Below are positions 17,385-26,589 of a stretch of 64,000 bases of DNA, piece by piece (position 1 is the first letter of the stretch; every line of letters begins with the position of its first letter). This DNA is from Coriobacteriia bacterium (lineage in GTDB: Bacteria; Actinomycetota; Coriobacteriia; Coriobacteriales; UMGS124): assembly GCA_018368455.1 (NCBI GenBank), contig JAGZEG010000006.1:1-64000 (forward strand), read 5' to 3'. Made by a program: the position numbers and the translations under genes. The notes beneath the pieces were generated by a model. The model was not told where the DNA came from. It worked only from the letters and a program-made list of their open reading frames with translations, and did not search any database.

Positions 17385-18275
17385 ATGAGCCACCCCACGT
17401 GCTCCAATGTCTCCCGCGCCCCACTCATCGGCATCTGCCCGCGCACCGAGGAGCGCTCGAAGCGCAACGGGCAGGCAATCCTCGCGCAGAAGCTGCTCGT
17501 AGACGGCATCAAGGCGGCGGGCGGAGTCCCCGTCGTGCTCAGCGAGACCACCGACCCTGCCGAGCTCGCCCGCTACGTCGCCGCATTCGACGGCTTTGTC
17601 GTGCCGGGCGGCGGCGACATCGAGCCGGCGTGCTACGGGGCGGAGCGCCTTCCGGAATGCGGCCCTGCCGAGGAAGGGCGCGACGACTTCGAGCTGGCGC
17701 TCGTCCCGCTTGTCGTAGAGGCCGACAAGCCGCTGTTCGGCATCTGCCGCGGCAACCAGCTGCTCAACGTGGCATTGGGCGGCACTCTGTGGCAGGACAT
17801 CCCCTCGCAGCTCGGAACGCTGCCCACGCCCGACGGCGAGGACGAGGACCTCAGCGCCGGCCGCGCTGTCGAGCAGTTCCGCGCGACAGGCCGCATCTCC
17901 CACGACCAGGGTCGCCCGTTCGACACGCTCGTCCACGACGTTGCCGTGCAGCCGGGCACGCTGCTCGCAAACATCCTGGAAGACGCACCCGCTCAGGCCG
18001 TCGCAACGCCCCTGGCTGCGCAGGCTCCCGAGCCCACGCTCGATCTCGCGCACGTCATGGTGAACTCGCTTCACCACCAGAGCGTACGTGACGCGGGCCC
18101 CGACCTCGTCGTCAACGCCATGGCACCCGACGGTGTCATCGAGGGCGTCGAGCTGCCCGGTAAGCGTTTCGTGCTCGCCGTCCAGTGGCACCCCGAGATG
18201 CTGTGGCCATTCGACGGGCCATCCATGCGCCTGTTCGAGGCGTTCGTGGCAGCCTGCAGCGCGACCGGCGCCTAG
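17385..18275 (+). CDS. Class I glutamine amidotransferase-like hydrolase, peptidase C26 / PuuD type
   Basis: A 296-aa protein. The nucleophile elbow is PLFGICRGNQLLNVALGG (Cys about residue 124). The catalytic His-Glu pair is in LAVQWHPEMLW, and VNSLHHQSV is typical of gamma-glutamyl-GABA hydrolase relatives. Family members cleave gamma-glutamyl amides; the substrate here is unknown. The start at 17385 has GAAAGGA upstream and the frame further 5' lacks a site. Its stop codon overlaps the convergent GNAT stop codon. Confidence 0.88.
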   Translation: MSHPTCSNVSRAPLIGICPRTEERSKRNGQAILAQKLLVDGIKAAGGVPVVLSETTDPAELARYVAAFDGFVVPGGGDIEPACYGAERLPECGPAEEGRDDFELALVPLVVEADKPLFGICRGNQLLNVALGGTLWQDIPSQLGTLPTPDGEDEDLSAGRAVEQFRATGRISHDQGRPFDTLVHDVAVQPGTLLANILEDAPAQAVATPLAAQAPEPTLDLAHVMVNSLHHQSVRDAGPDLVVNAMAPDGVIEGVELPGKRFVLAVQWHPEMLWPFDGPSMRLFEAFVAACSATGA

Positions 18276-18888
18276 AGCCCGTCCTCCACAAAGCGCACCG
18301 TGGCGGCGTCCCAGTACTTCCGGTAGGTGGGGCGCTCCTCGCCATCGAGGTCGATCTGGTACATCCGAAACGTCACGGGGATGTTCTTCGGCTGCCACAG
18401 CTCCTCGTAGGAATAGCGGTACGTCATGCCGAGCCGGTGCATGACGTACCGCTGCGGGGGTTGTTCACGTCGTGCGTCGCCGTGAGATAGGGCAGGCCGT
18501 CGCGGCGCGCCTGCTCAATGAGGGCCCGGCCCGCCTCCGAAGCGATGCCCCGATGCCAGAACTCCGTGCGCAGACCGTACCCGAGGTCGTGGCTGCCATC
18601 CGTGTCGATCTTGATATATCCGATCGGCTCGCCTGCTCCAGCGCCAGCGGCCCCTTTGCCCGCCTCCCCCTTGAGGCAAACGGCGTAGGCGTAGCCTTGC
18701 GGAGCCGCGTACACAGACGCATAGCTTCGCTCGAAGATGTCGCGAGCATCATCGAGGGTCCGCGCCGCAAACCACGGCAAAAACGTGTTTGCCTGCTCGT
18801 CGGCATAGATGCGGAACAGGGCACCGAGGTCGTCCTCGGTAAACCGCCGCAAAACGAGGCGCTCCGTCTCCAGCGTCGGCGTGTTCAT
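18272..18888 (-). pseudogene. GNAT-family N-acetyltransferase, RimJ/RimL type, frameshifted
   Basis: The N-terminal part reads LETERLVLRRFTEDDLGALF and continues through the acetyl-CoA-binding region GYGLRTEFWHRGIASEAGRA to HDVNNPRSG. The frame then stops early at 18424. The next frame continues VMHRLGMTYRYSYEELWQ to a stop at 18272. One missing G near 18446-18450 explains the break; restoring it gives a normal 205-aa acetyltransferase. The reconstructed stop shares a CTAG with the stop of the convergent amidotransferase. It is a sequencing error or recent inactivation. Confidence 0.82.
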
Positions 18889-19275
18889 AGCAAGACGGCC
18901 TCTCTCTCGACCCCACTTCCACATGCCAGCCTAGCGCCACAGCCCGCGCCCCGCAACGCCGTCAGGCACACGCCCGCTGGCGCGGGTGCCCTCGAAGGCC
19001 GGCGACTCCGGGGCGACACCGCCCGGCCCGGCGGCCTGGGGACCCGAGGCGGGGCCCCGCGTTTGTAGGCGTTTGCGGGGCATCGCACGCCTCCCGCCGG
19101 GCTGCGCGCACGCGACGCCTCCCGCGCGAGTAGACTTGTGGCGTTAGCAGCTCGCCCTCGGCCGGCTCGCAGGCAGACAGACGCCCGAGCCAACTCGCGG
19201 GGCCCCCGGCACCATGGCGGTCCGGGCGCGGCGTCGCACTCCCCAGGCGAGCACAACTCAATAAGGAGGGCTTCC
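18889..19275. other. GC-rich intergenic gap upstream of the DUF3800 gene
   Basis: Very GC-rich with many short inverted repeats. TAGACT at 19131-19136 is a possible -10 for the DUF3800 gene, without a clear -35. No ORF with a ribosome binding site was seen. Confidence 0.3.
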
Positions 19276-21549
19276 ATGCCCCTGTGCTTCCTCCCCAGCC
19301 TCCACGGCGGACCGCAGAAGCTGTATCTCGACGAGTCGGGCACGCTCGGCTACAGCGGCGAGGTCTTCACGATGGCCATCGTGCTCGTGCGCGACCTGCC
19401 CGGCCTCGAGACGAGCGTCGCCAAGCACCGCGTGACGCAAACGGAGTCCAAGGCCTCCCAGATGAAGACCGCTCAGAAGCTTGCGTTGGCCCGCACGCTC
19501 ATCGAGGAAAACGGCTTGGAGATATTCCTTGCCGACCTCGACCCGCGCGCCGCGATGGCCAGCGAGCGCAAGCTCGACAAGGACATGCTCTACGACTCGA
19601 TGGCCGGCCAGGCGCTCGCCTATTACCTCCAGCGCGGCGACCTGCAGCGCGGCCTGGCCTATCGCCTCTCCATGGACATTCGCGGCAGCCTGCGCGAGAG
19701 CTACGAGGACCTCGTGCGCGGCAGCATCGGCAACGTCCTGATGCACCGCGACGAGCCGCTCGTCACCGACATCGACGTGCGCTTCCTCGACTCGAAGTTC
19801 TCGGCCGGCGTCCAGGCTGCTGACCTGTTCTCCAATGTCTACCGCACCGCCCTGTCCGTGAAGGACTCGCCGTGCCAGGGCTTCCTGCGCAAGTACGTCG
19901 ACGCAGGCATCGTGCACGCCGGCTTCACGTTCGGCCTGCCGCAGCTCGCTGACCAGATGACACAGATCGCCAGCGACCTGCGCGCCCTCGTGGAGCTCGA
20001 GGCGGGCACCCCGCACGTTACGTTCTTCAACGAGGCGGAGGCTCCGGCCTTGGGAAATTCCGAGAGTGCAGACACCAGCGCAGAAACCTCCGGGCGAGGT
20101 GGGCATAGCCGACGCGGGGGGCGCGGTCGTGGTGGCTCGCGCGGCGGGCGCGTCGCAGCTGACGTCGAGGCATCGACGGACGATGTGGATGCGTCGGTAA
20201 TTGCGACCCAGGTGAGCGGCATGGAGGGGGCCGAGGAAATCGCGCGCCCGGTGGCGGACGCCCCCGTTCCCGCAGAAGGCCCCGATGCCGGTGCCCCCGA
20301 GCAGGAAGCCCCGACAGCAGGGCGCGGCACGTCCCGCTCGGCCCGTCGCCGGCGCGCCCGCTCGGCACGCATCACGCACAAGACGCTCGGCGAGGCGCCG
20401 GAGTTTGGCGAGGGCGACGTGGCCGATACGGGACTCGTCAGCGCTCCGGGCGGCGAAGGTGCCGAGGCCGCAGGGGCCGAGCCATCGGGCGTCTTCGATA
20501 CTCCGACGCATCCCGCAGACCAGACCAGCGAGGCCCCCGAAGCGGCGGAATCCGCACGCGAAACGCAGCCGGATACCAGACCCGGCCGAGCATCCCGGCA
20601 TGCGGCAGAGCCCGCGCGCGAAGCAGACGAGCTTGTCGATGGCGCCGCACGCGAGTCCAGCGAGGCTCCAGTGCGCGATGTCCGCCCCGGTCGCGCCACG
20701 CGCCTGCGCCAGGCGGTCGGTCGTACCCGTCGCGTCGAACGTATTCACAAAACCGCTGCCGAGCAGCCTGCGGCCGTCGACCTTGCCGCGGCGGATGCCA
20801 GCTCCGATGCGCATGAGAATGCAGCCACTCCCGACGCCGCCTCTTCGGAGGTCGCTAACACCCAGATAGCCGATATCGCGAGCAAACAGTCGGGAGGCGT
20901 CCCCGCCGACTCACCTGCGGGAACACAGGGAGACGCACAGCCCACAGCCGGCGAGACGCAGGCCGATGTCCACGCAGTCGACGCCTCGGCTCCCGCCTCG
21001 ACACCGCGTCGCCGGACGCGCACGACTCGCACGCGTCGCTCGGCAAAGACCCAGACGGCCCAAGAGCAGGCCGGCGCTGGCTCCGAGCCCGCGGCAATGA
21101 GCGCTCCCAAGCCCGAGGGCGATCCGGCCTCAGAGGAACACCGCAGCCCGGCGGGCACCCCATCATCGGAAAGCATCCAAGCATCGGCCTCCCCCACCAC
21201 AAGCGAGACGCCCGGCGCAAGCGCATCGTCTGGCGTCGCAGAGACCAGCACGGCCGCCGCAATTACAGACGCCATGGCCCCTGCTGCAGAGTCGGCGGAC
21301 GCCCCCACTACAGAGGCGGCAGATGCCGAGCAGAAGAAGCCGGCTCGCTCGCGCACACGTTCCCGCAAGCGCAGCGCAAGCACGAAGAGCGCCGCCTCCG
21401 CCCCCGAAGCCGACGACAGCGCCGAGGAGCCTAGCATCCCGGCCGGTGACGCCGCCGAGAAGCCGAAGCGCCGCACGCGCTCTCGGCGCACGGCAAAGAA
21501 AGTTGACGCGTCGGAAGCGGCAGGCACCGAGCCCGCATCGGCAGAGTAG
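19276..21549 (+). CDS. DUF3800 protein with RGG box and long arginine-motif tail
   Basis: A 757-aa protein. Residues 1-250 are a DUF3800 domain, an RNase H-like fold of unknown activity. The signature LYLDESGTLGY (about 15-25) and the closing SKFSAGVQAADLFSN are both present, so the active site looks intact. The other 500 residues are low-complexity, rich in Ala, Glu and Thr. They contain an RGG box (GRGGHSRRGGRGRGGSRGG, about 273-292) and five Arg-rich blocks near 352, 469, 575, 690 and 728 (for example RRRTRTTRTRRS and KPKRRTRSRRTAKK). Such tails bind nucleic acid in other proteins. AAGGAGGG gives the start. It is a monocistronic unit. Confidence 0.8.
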   Translation: MPLCFLPSLHGGPQKLYLDESGTLGYSGEVFTMAIVLVRDLPGLETSVAKHRVTQTESKASQMKTAQKLALARTLIEENGLEIFLADLDPRAAMASERKLDKDMLYDSMAGQALAYYLQRGDLQRGLAYRLSMDIRGSLRESYEDLVRGSIGNVLMHRDEPLVTDIDVRFLDSKFSAGVQAADLFSNVYRTALSVKDSPCQGFLRKYVDAGIVHAGFTFGLPQLADQMTQIASDLRALVELEAGTPHVTFFNEAEAPALGNSESADTSAETSGRGGHSRRGGRGRGGSRGGRVAADVEASTDDVDASVIATQVSGMEGAEEIARPVADAPVPAEGPDAGAPEQEAPTAGRGTSRSARRRRARSARITHKTLGEAPEFGEGDVADTGLVSAPGGEGAEAAGAEPSGVFDTPTHPADQTSEAPEAAESARETQPDTRPGRASRHAAEPAREADELVDGAARESSEAPVRDVRPGRATRLRQAVGRTRRVERIHKTAAEQPAAVDLAAADASSDAHENAATPDAASSEVANTQIADIASKQSGGVPADSPAGTQGDAQPTAGETQADVHAVDASAPASTPRRRTRTTRTRRSAKTQTAQEQAGAGSEPAAMSAPKPEGDPASEEHRSPAGTPSSESIQASASPTTSETPGASASSGVAETSTAAAITDAMAPAAESADAPTTEAADAEQKKPARSRTRSRKRSASTKSAASAPEADDSAEEPSIPAGDAAEKPKRRTRSRRTAKKVDASEAAGTEPASAE

Positions 21550-21562
21550 CCATCCCGCTTGA

Positions 21563-21596
21563 GGGTGCCGCGAACCAGCACGGGCTCGCGGCACCC
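21563..21596 (+). terminator. Hairpin after the DUF3800 gene
   Basis: GGGTGCCGCGA (21563-21573) pairs perfectly with TCGCGGCACCC (21586-21596), 14 nt after the stop codon. There is no T-tract. Confidence 0.5.
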
Positions 21597-21948
21597 CAAG
21601 GCCTCCGGCGACAGCGCCGTCACCGATGTCGGGGGTTCGGCGCCCCGGCCAGCAGGGCCGTCGAGAAGCCGCCAGCGTCGCACGGCAGAACAGGCCGGCG
21701 CCCCAAAGGCGGCAGCCACCGGCCCCGCCGAGATCGCGTCGGCGGAATGGCCGCGCCACACGGGGGCGCCGCCGAGCGGGCACGAGCGCGGCGGCGCCCC
21801 CCCGTGCAAGAGGCGCTTCGGCGCGCAGGCACTCCACGACGTTCGTGCGCCGAAGCAGCATGGCGCCCGCACAATCCCCTCTCTCGCAAATGCGCGACCG
21901 CAAAACGACGCGCACATCGCACGCCAATCCTGAATCACGTGCCTGGCC

Positions 21949-22152
21949 TGCTACAAAAAACCGGCCTCGTGAAATTCGCTGCTACGTTTTCCTGCGAAAT
22001 GTACGATAACAGGCCGTCAACACCAGTATGAAGAATTACTTTTCTAATATCACCGCAGGTAGATGAGTCTGCCTTAAACCCACAGTCTTGCTTGTATCGT
22101 GCAGAACGCGCCATTTTGTAGCACGGGATTTCACGACACCGGTTTTGTAGCA
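21949..22152. repeat. Four-copy 25-bp repeat palindrome, family F, about 30-bp pitch
   Basis: Forward cores at 21949-21973 and 21980-22004 begin TGCTAC. Inverted cores at 22099-22123 and 22128-22152 also begin TGCTACAAAA when read on the minus strand. The outer pair shares TGCTACAAAA, CCGG and CTCGTGAA/GTCGTGAA. The centre is ~94 bp and AT-richer than its surroundings. It lies between convergent gene ends; the rest of the 710-bp gap (21597-21948) shows no supported gene. Confidence 0.7.
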
Positions 22153-22259
22153 TGCGATGCGCGGCATGTGTCCTGCAGCCCCGGACCGTCCAAAAACGCG
22201 CGGGGCGCCACCGCCGCATCCGCAGCGATAGCGCCCCGCCCCACAACATGCGAGCAACG

Positions 22260-23153
22260 TTAGCCGGCAAGCCCATTCAGCAGGTCGACGTCGACCTGAG
22301 GCACCGTGAACGAGACCGCGAGCTCCGTCCCTAGGAACGAGACGGTCACGACATCGGAGTCGCGATACGTCGTAAACGCCAGCAGCTCGATGTCCGGCAC
22401 CGAGGAGCCATCCTTGGAATCGGACGCCGCGCTCTTCGCGCCGGCAGACGTCGCCGTGCCGTCACGCACACTCGACATGGCGCCTCCCTCCGTCCCGGAA
22501 AGCACCTCGTCGACGGCGGCATCCAGGGCAGCGACGTCGAATGCGACCGACGGGTCCGTGCGGATGTACGACACGCGCGTCTGAGCCGCCGACGCCTCCG
22601 GCACATCGGACGTGGCACGCCACTGCAGGAACTGGAGCCCGTTGAACGTCGTCCTGATGGTCTTCTTGTCGGAGATCTCGACAACCGAGGACTCGTCTGC
22701 CGGGTCGCTCACCCGCACGACGGCAACCTGGTTCAGGAAGTCAGACGTCGCGTCCTTGGCCTGCTCAAGCGAAGAGGCGACCTGCTCGGGCACACCGTCC
22801 ATAGCGCTCTCGAACGCAGCGCTCACCTGGCCTGGAACCTCGGACAAGGCGTCACGCACCTCGGGCCAGCTCGCAGCGACGGCATCCCACGCGTCGGCGA
22901 GCCCGCCAACGGCGATGTTCACGTAGTCCCCCAGCGTGGATTGGGCAGCCTCGGCCGCATCGCGCCCCGCCTCGACGCTGTCGTTCCACAGCGCCCCAAG
23001 CGAGCCAAGCGCCTCGTCAAGCGCCTGCCCGATCGTCTGGCCCTGGCCATCGGATGCGCCCTTGCCGCCCTCGTCCGCCAGCGCCATTCCCGTCGGCATC
23101 ACACAGGCGCCCGCCAGCGCGAGCGCCGTAAGTCCCGCAGACAGCTTTCTCAT
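22260..23153 (-). CDS. Secreted protein of unknown function
   Basis: A 297-aa protein with a Sec signal peptide (MRKLSAGLTALALAGACVMP, cleavage probably after ALA near residue 27). The mature N-terminal half is amphipathic helix rich in Ala, Asp and Glu, resembling an apolipoprotein-like helical bundle. The C-terminal half is predicted beta-rich (TIRTTFNGLQFLQWRATSD, VVTVSFLGTELAVSFTV). No Cys remains after the signal and there is no anchor, so it is probably released. GGGGGAT precedes the start at 23153. No family was recognised. Confidence 0.65.
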   Translation of the reverse strand: MRKLSAGLTALALAGACVMPTGMALADEGGKGASDGQGQTIGQALDEALGSLGALWNDSVEAGRDAAEAAQSTLGDYVNIAVGGLADAWDAVAASWPEVRDALSEVPGQVSAAFESAMDGVPEQVASSLEQAKDATSDFLNQVAVVRVSDPADESSVVEISDKKTIRTTFNGLQFLQWRATSDVPEASAAQTRVSYIRTDPSVAFDVAALDAAVDEVLSGTEGGAMSSVRDGTATSAGAKSAASDSKDGSSVPDIELLAFTTYRDSDVVTVSFLGTELAVSFTVPQVDVDLLNGLAG

Positions 23154-23342
23154 CGGCAGATCCCCCAATCTCGTGATCCGTCAGTATCGCCATTGTGACG
23201 TGCCGTGCGACCCGGCGCAACAGCCCGGACGTCACAAGGGCCGCCACGACTCCGGCACATGCACGCCCTTCCCGCAAAGAGGCCGCACGCCCTCCCAAGA
23301 CGCACGATCTCTTGCAGGCACCCCATGCCCAGCGGGTCGCGC

Positions 23343-25196
23343 CTACCGCTCGCCGCGCTCCTCGAGCTTGTTCACCTCGTGGTCGGGCACGAGCGCGTCG
23401 GTCTCGTCGAGCCCCTCGTGGCTCTCGACCTTCTTCTGCGCGTCGGTCGAGCGGATCTCGACGTGGCGGATCTTGCCACTGATCGTGCGCGGCAGCTCGT
23501 TCACGTACTCGATGATGCGCGGGAACTTGTAGGGCGCCGTGTTGTGCTTCACCCACGTCTGCAGCGCCTTCGTGAGCTCGTCGGAGCCCTCGAAGCCGTC
23601 CATGAGCACGACGGTCGCCTTGACGGCCTGGCCGCGCAGCGGATCGGGCACACCCGTGACGGCGCACTCCTTCACGGCGCCGTGCTCGAGCAGCACACTC
23701 TCGATCTCGAACGGGCTGATGCGGTAGCCCGAGCTCTTGATGAGGTCGTCGTTGCGGCCCTCGTACCAGAAGTAGCCTTCCTTGTCGGCCCAGGCCGTAT
23801 CACCGGTGTGGTACCAGCCGTCGTGCATGGCTGCGGCCGTCTTCTCGGGGTTGCAGTAGTACTCCATCATGATGCCCGGCGCCCCGTGCTCGATGTTGAT
23901 GCAGATCTCGCCCGTCTCGCCCGGCTCGCACTCCGTGCCGTCCTCGCGCAGGATGTGGGTGTCGAACTGTGGCACGGGCTTGCCCATCGAGCCGATGCGC
24001 GGCGTCGAGCCCGTCAGGTTGCCTACGGTCAGCGGCGTCTCCGTCTGGCCGAAGCCCTCGAATATCGTGAGGCCCGTGTGCTCACGCCAGAACGTGAACA
24101 GGTCAGGGTTGAGCGGCTCGCCGGCCGTCGTGCAGTACACCAAGCTCGACAGGTCGTACTCGTCGACGTTGGCCGTCGTCATGATGATGCGGTACATCGT
24201 GGGCGGGCAGCAGAACGTCGTGACGTGGTAGCGCCCGATGAGCGACAGGATCTCCTTGGCGTTGAAGCGGTCGAAGTCGTACGTGAGCACGGCCGACTCC
24301 ATGAACCACTGGCCATAAAACTTGCCCCAGACCGCCTTGCCCCAGCCCGTGTCCGAGATCGTGAAGTGCAGGCCGCCATCGGCCACCGTGTTGTGCCAGT
24401 GCTTCGCCGTGACGATGTGAGCCGCCGCGTAGTAGCCGTTGTGCAGCACCATCTTGGGCTCGCCCGACGTGCCCGACGAGAAGTACATGAGCATGGGGTC
24501 CGTAACCTTGCCGGGAACGCGCTCGAATGCGGCGGAGCTCACGCGTACGTTCGTGTTGAAGTCGACCCAGCCTTTGCGCACGCAGCCCAGGGCGCACACG
24601 CCGTCGGGGCCCGAGAGCGCCGCACCGTAGGGCTGGCCCGTGGCGGGGAACTCGAACGAGCCGTCGGGGCGGCGGGGCGTCGTGCCGCCGCCGGCCGCGT
24701 TCACGAGGATGCGCGTGTGCACCGAGGGGCACATGTAGACGACGTGGTCGACGATCTCGGCGATGTCGCCGACGTTCGTGCAGATGACGGCCTTGATGCT
24801 TGCACCGTTGAGACGGTAGGCCAGATCCTGCTCGCGCAGCATGAACGTCGCGGGCACGAGAACGGCGCCGAGCTTCTGCAGCGCCAGCGCCGTGAACCAG
24901 AACTGGTAGTTGCGGCGCAGGATGACGAGGACCATGTCGCCCTTGCCGATGCCCTGGGCGCGCAGGAAGTTCGCCGTCTTGTCCGACCAGTGCTTCATGT
25001 CGGCAAACGTGAACGCGTGCTCCTCGCCCTCGGGATTGCACCAAAGCATGGCGAGGCGATCGGGGTCGTTGACGGCAATGTCGTCGACGACGTCGTAGGC
25101 GAAGTTGAAGTCGTCGGGGCAGTTCACCTTGAAGTCGGTGAGCAGACCGTTCTCGTCGTAGCGCTCCGTGCAGAAGCGCTCGTTGATGTTGCGCAT
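23343..25196 (-). CDS. AMP-forming acyl-CoA synthetase (copy 1)
   Basis: A 617-aa ANL-superfamily ligase that activates a carboxylic acid to acyl-AMP and then acyl-CoA. It has the phosphate loop MYFSSGTSGEPKMV, the A5 motif EGFGQTET, YHTGDTAW, the hinge region YEGRNDDLIKSSGYRISPFE and the catalytic Lys in RTISGKIRHVEIR. It resembles the acetyl/medium-chain acyl-CoA synthetase branch. It is closely similar along its length to the second copy at 27182-28999. It is the last gene of a leftward group behind an XRE-cupin regulator. The acid substrate is unknown. Confidence 0.92.
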   Translation of the reverse strand: MRNINERFCTERYDENGLLTDFKVNCPDDFNFAYDVVDDIAVNDPDRLAMLWCNPEGEEHAFTFADMKHWSDKTANFLRAQGIGKGDMVLVILRRNYQFWFTALALQKLGAVLVPATFMLREQDLAYRLNGASIKAVICTNVGDIAEIVDHVVYMCPSVHTRILVNAAGGGTTPRRPDGSFEFPATGQPYGAALSGPDGVCALGCVRKGWVDFNTNVRVSSAAFERVPGKVTDPMLMYFSSGTSGEPKMVLHNGYYAAAHIVTAKHWHNTVADGGLHFTISDTGWGKAVWGKFYGQWFMESAVLTYDFDRFNAKEILSLIGRYHVTTFCCPPTMYRIIMTTANVDEYDLSSLVYCTTAGEPLNPDLFTFWREHTGLTIFEGFGQTETPLTVGNLTGSTPRIGSMGKPVPQFDTHILREDGTECEPGETGEICINIEHGAPGIMMEYYCNPEKTAAAMHDGWYHTGDTAWADKEGYFWYEGRNDDLIKSSGYRISPFEIESVLLEHGAVKECAVTGVPDPLRGQAVKATVVLMDGFEGSDELTKALQTWVKHNTAPYKFPRIIEYVNELPRTISGKIRHVEIRSTDAQKKVESHEGLDETDALVPDHEVNKLEERGER

Positions 25197-25588
25197 GGGC
25201 AGAAAATCCTCTCCGTAGGGACGCGCCGCGGAAACGACTCGGACAAAAGGACGGTGCGTGTCAACAGTCTCTCGATCAGCCTACGCCTCATGTGGGTGAT
25301 ACGCGGGGCAGGCGGGCGAAGCGCACTCCATCGGCAGATTTGGCGACGAGGGCGCAGGCGAGTACCAGCCCGCGGCTCGGCCGCACGCGCCGGGGTGCGC
25401 AGGAGCCGATCTCCGCCAGGGTCCGCGGCGCGCGCCAGGATGCCAGACGCACGCCCTGGGACACATGGGGACCAGGCGGCTGCGTACGCGGGAGCACGCC
25501 CGGGCCCGTTCGATCTGCCGATGCAGGCCCGCCGGCGGTTCCGCGGGACGAGAGGGCACTCCGGCAGTGGCGCCGCTGCAATCCGGCG
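25197..25588. other. Gap between truncated and full synthetase genes
   Basis: This is where the missing 3' part of the truncated synthetase would lie, but none of the six frames shows ANL motifs. No hairpin, promoter or supported ORF was recognised. Confidence 0.4.
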
Positions 25589-26347
25589 CTACGCGGCATG
25601 GCCCGCGACCTCAAGCGTCGCGCCGGTTCGGGCATCGGCCTCGGGAGTGCCGGCTTCTGCCGAGGAGACAGGGCGGGCCGCCGGAGCGACGCGGGCGTAC
25701 GTGTTGAAGTCGAGCCAGCCGGGACGCACGCAGCCCAGGGCGCACACGCCAAACGGACCCGAGAGAGCGGCGCCGTGGGGCAGGCCGTCGGCATCCCAGG
25801 CAGGCGGAACGCAAGTCTCATCCTGCTCGGCGGGATCGGCGAAAAGGGAGGGTGCCCCATCCGCGTTGACGATCAGGCGAGCCCCGACAGTCGGGCACAG
25901 GTACACGACATGGTCGAGCACGTCAGCCACCGTACCGCGGTTCGTGGCCACGACGGCGCGCGCCCCACAGGCTGCGAGCACACGGGCAGCCTGGGCCTCA
26001 TCCACGTCGACCGACAGCTCCACGGACGTCGCGCTGAGCTTTGCCAGAGCGAGCTCGGCGAACCAGCGCTGGTAGGCATTGCCAAGCGCCAGAACGACCG
26101 CGTCGCCCGTGCCAACGCCCTGGGCAGCGAGCAGATGCACCACCTTGTCCGACCAGCGCTCGAGCTCGGCCGCGGCAAAGGCGTGCTCCTCGCCCAGGCC
26201 ACCATGCCAGCGCAGCACGACGCACGAGGGGTCGGCCTGTGCGAGCAGCGCCAGCTCATCCGGGTTGCTCGCCGCCGCGACAGCGCACACGCCCTCGTGA
26301 GACATGACGGTCTGGGCGGCGACGTTCGAGTTCGTAGTGGTATTCAT
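25589..26347 (-). CDS. Truncated acyl-CoA synthetase N-terminal domain
   Basis: A 252-aa protein aligning by eye with the first ~250 residues of the flanking synthetases: GEEHAFAAAELERWSDKVV, ADVLDHVVYLCPTVGARLI and GVCALGCVRPGWLDFNTYARV. It ends just before the phosphate loop, so it lacks the ATP site, hinge and catalytic Lys and cannot adenylate. It still has a good GAGGAG site at the start (26347), and its reading frame has not decayed. It could be a remnant of a deleted paralogue or a retained partner or regulatory domain. Confidence 0.75.
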   Translation of the reverse strand: MNTTTNSNVAAQTVMSHEGVCAVAAASNPDELALLAQADPSCVVLRWHGGLGEEHAFAAAELERWSDKVVHLLAAQGVGTGDAVVLALGNAYQRWFAELALAKLSATSVELSVDVDEAQAARVLAACGARAVVATNRGTVADVLDHVVYLCPTVGARLIVNADGAPSLFADPAEQDETCVPPAWDADGLPHGAALSGPFGVCALGCVRPGWLDFNTYARVAPAARPVSSAEAGTPEADARTGATLEVAGHAA

Positions 26348-26589
26348 GGGATACGCTCCTCATCATCAGCTTGAAATCGCGAGCGAGCTCCATGGGGCGT
26401 CTGTGACACGCATGGGCCCGTAGTCGGAAATGCGCATATCCGCGACCCGGGCATGGGGGCCGACAGGAATGCGCGAAGGGCCCGCCGTAGCTGCGATATG
26501 AGCAGCCAGCGGAACCCTTCCTATAGGCGCGAAACGCTCAGCGGGAAACCCGCTGGCTCGCGATATCCCCGAGGCGGCAGCCTATGTGC

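Noticed and set aside
19258..20814. 518-codon minus-strand ORF opposite DUF3800
   Set aside because: Shadow frame; no domain or ribosome binding site.
20745..21938. Long minus-strand ORF of about 400 codons opposite the DUF3800 gene
   Set aside because: It is a shadow frame of a high-GC, low-complexity plus-strand gene. Its composition is repetitive and it has no credible start signal.
21597..21948. Short ORFs after the DUF3800 gene on both strands
   Set aside because: No ribosome binding sites, Arg/Pro/Ala-rich shadow composition and no recognisable motif.
25197..25588. Decayed 3' half of the truncated synthetase
   Set aside because: No ANL motif could be found in any frame, so the missing half seems deleted rather than eroded.
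23205..26075. 956-codon plus-strand ORF across the synthetase genes
   Set aside because: It is antisense to genes with clear motifs and rich in Arg/His/Val as expected from a codon shadow.
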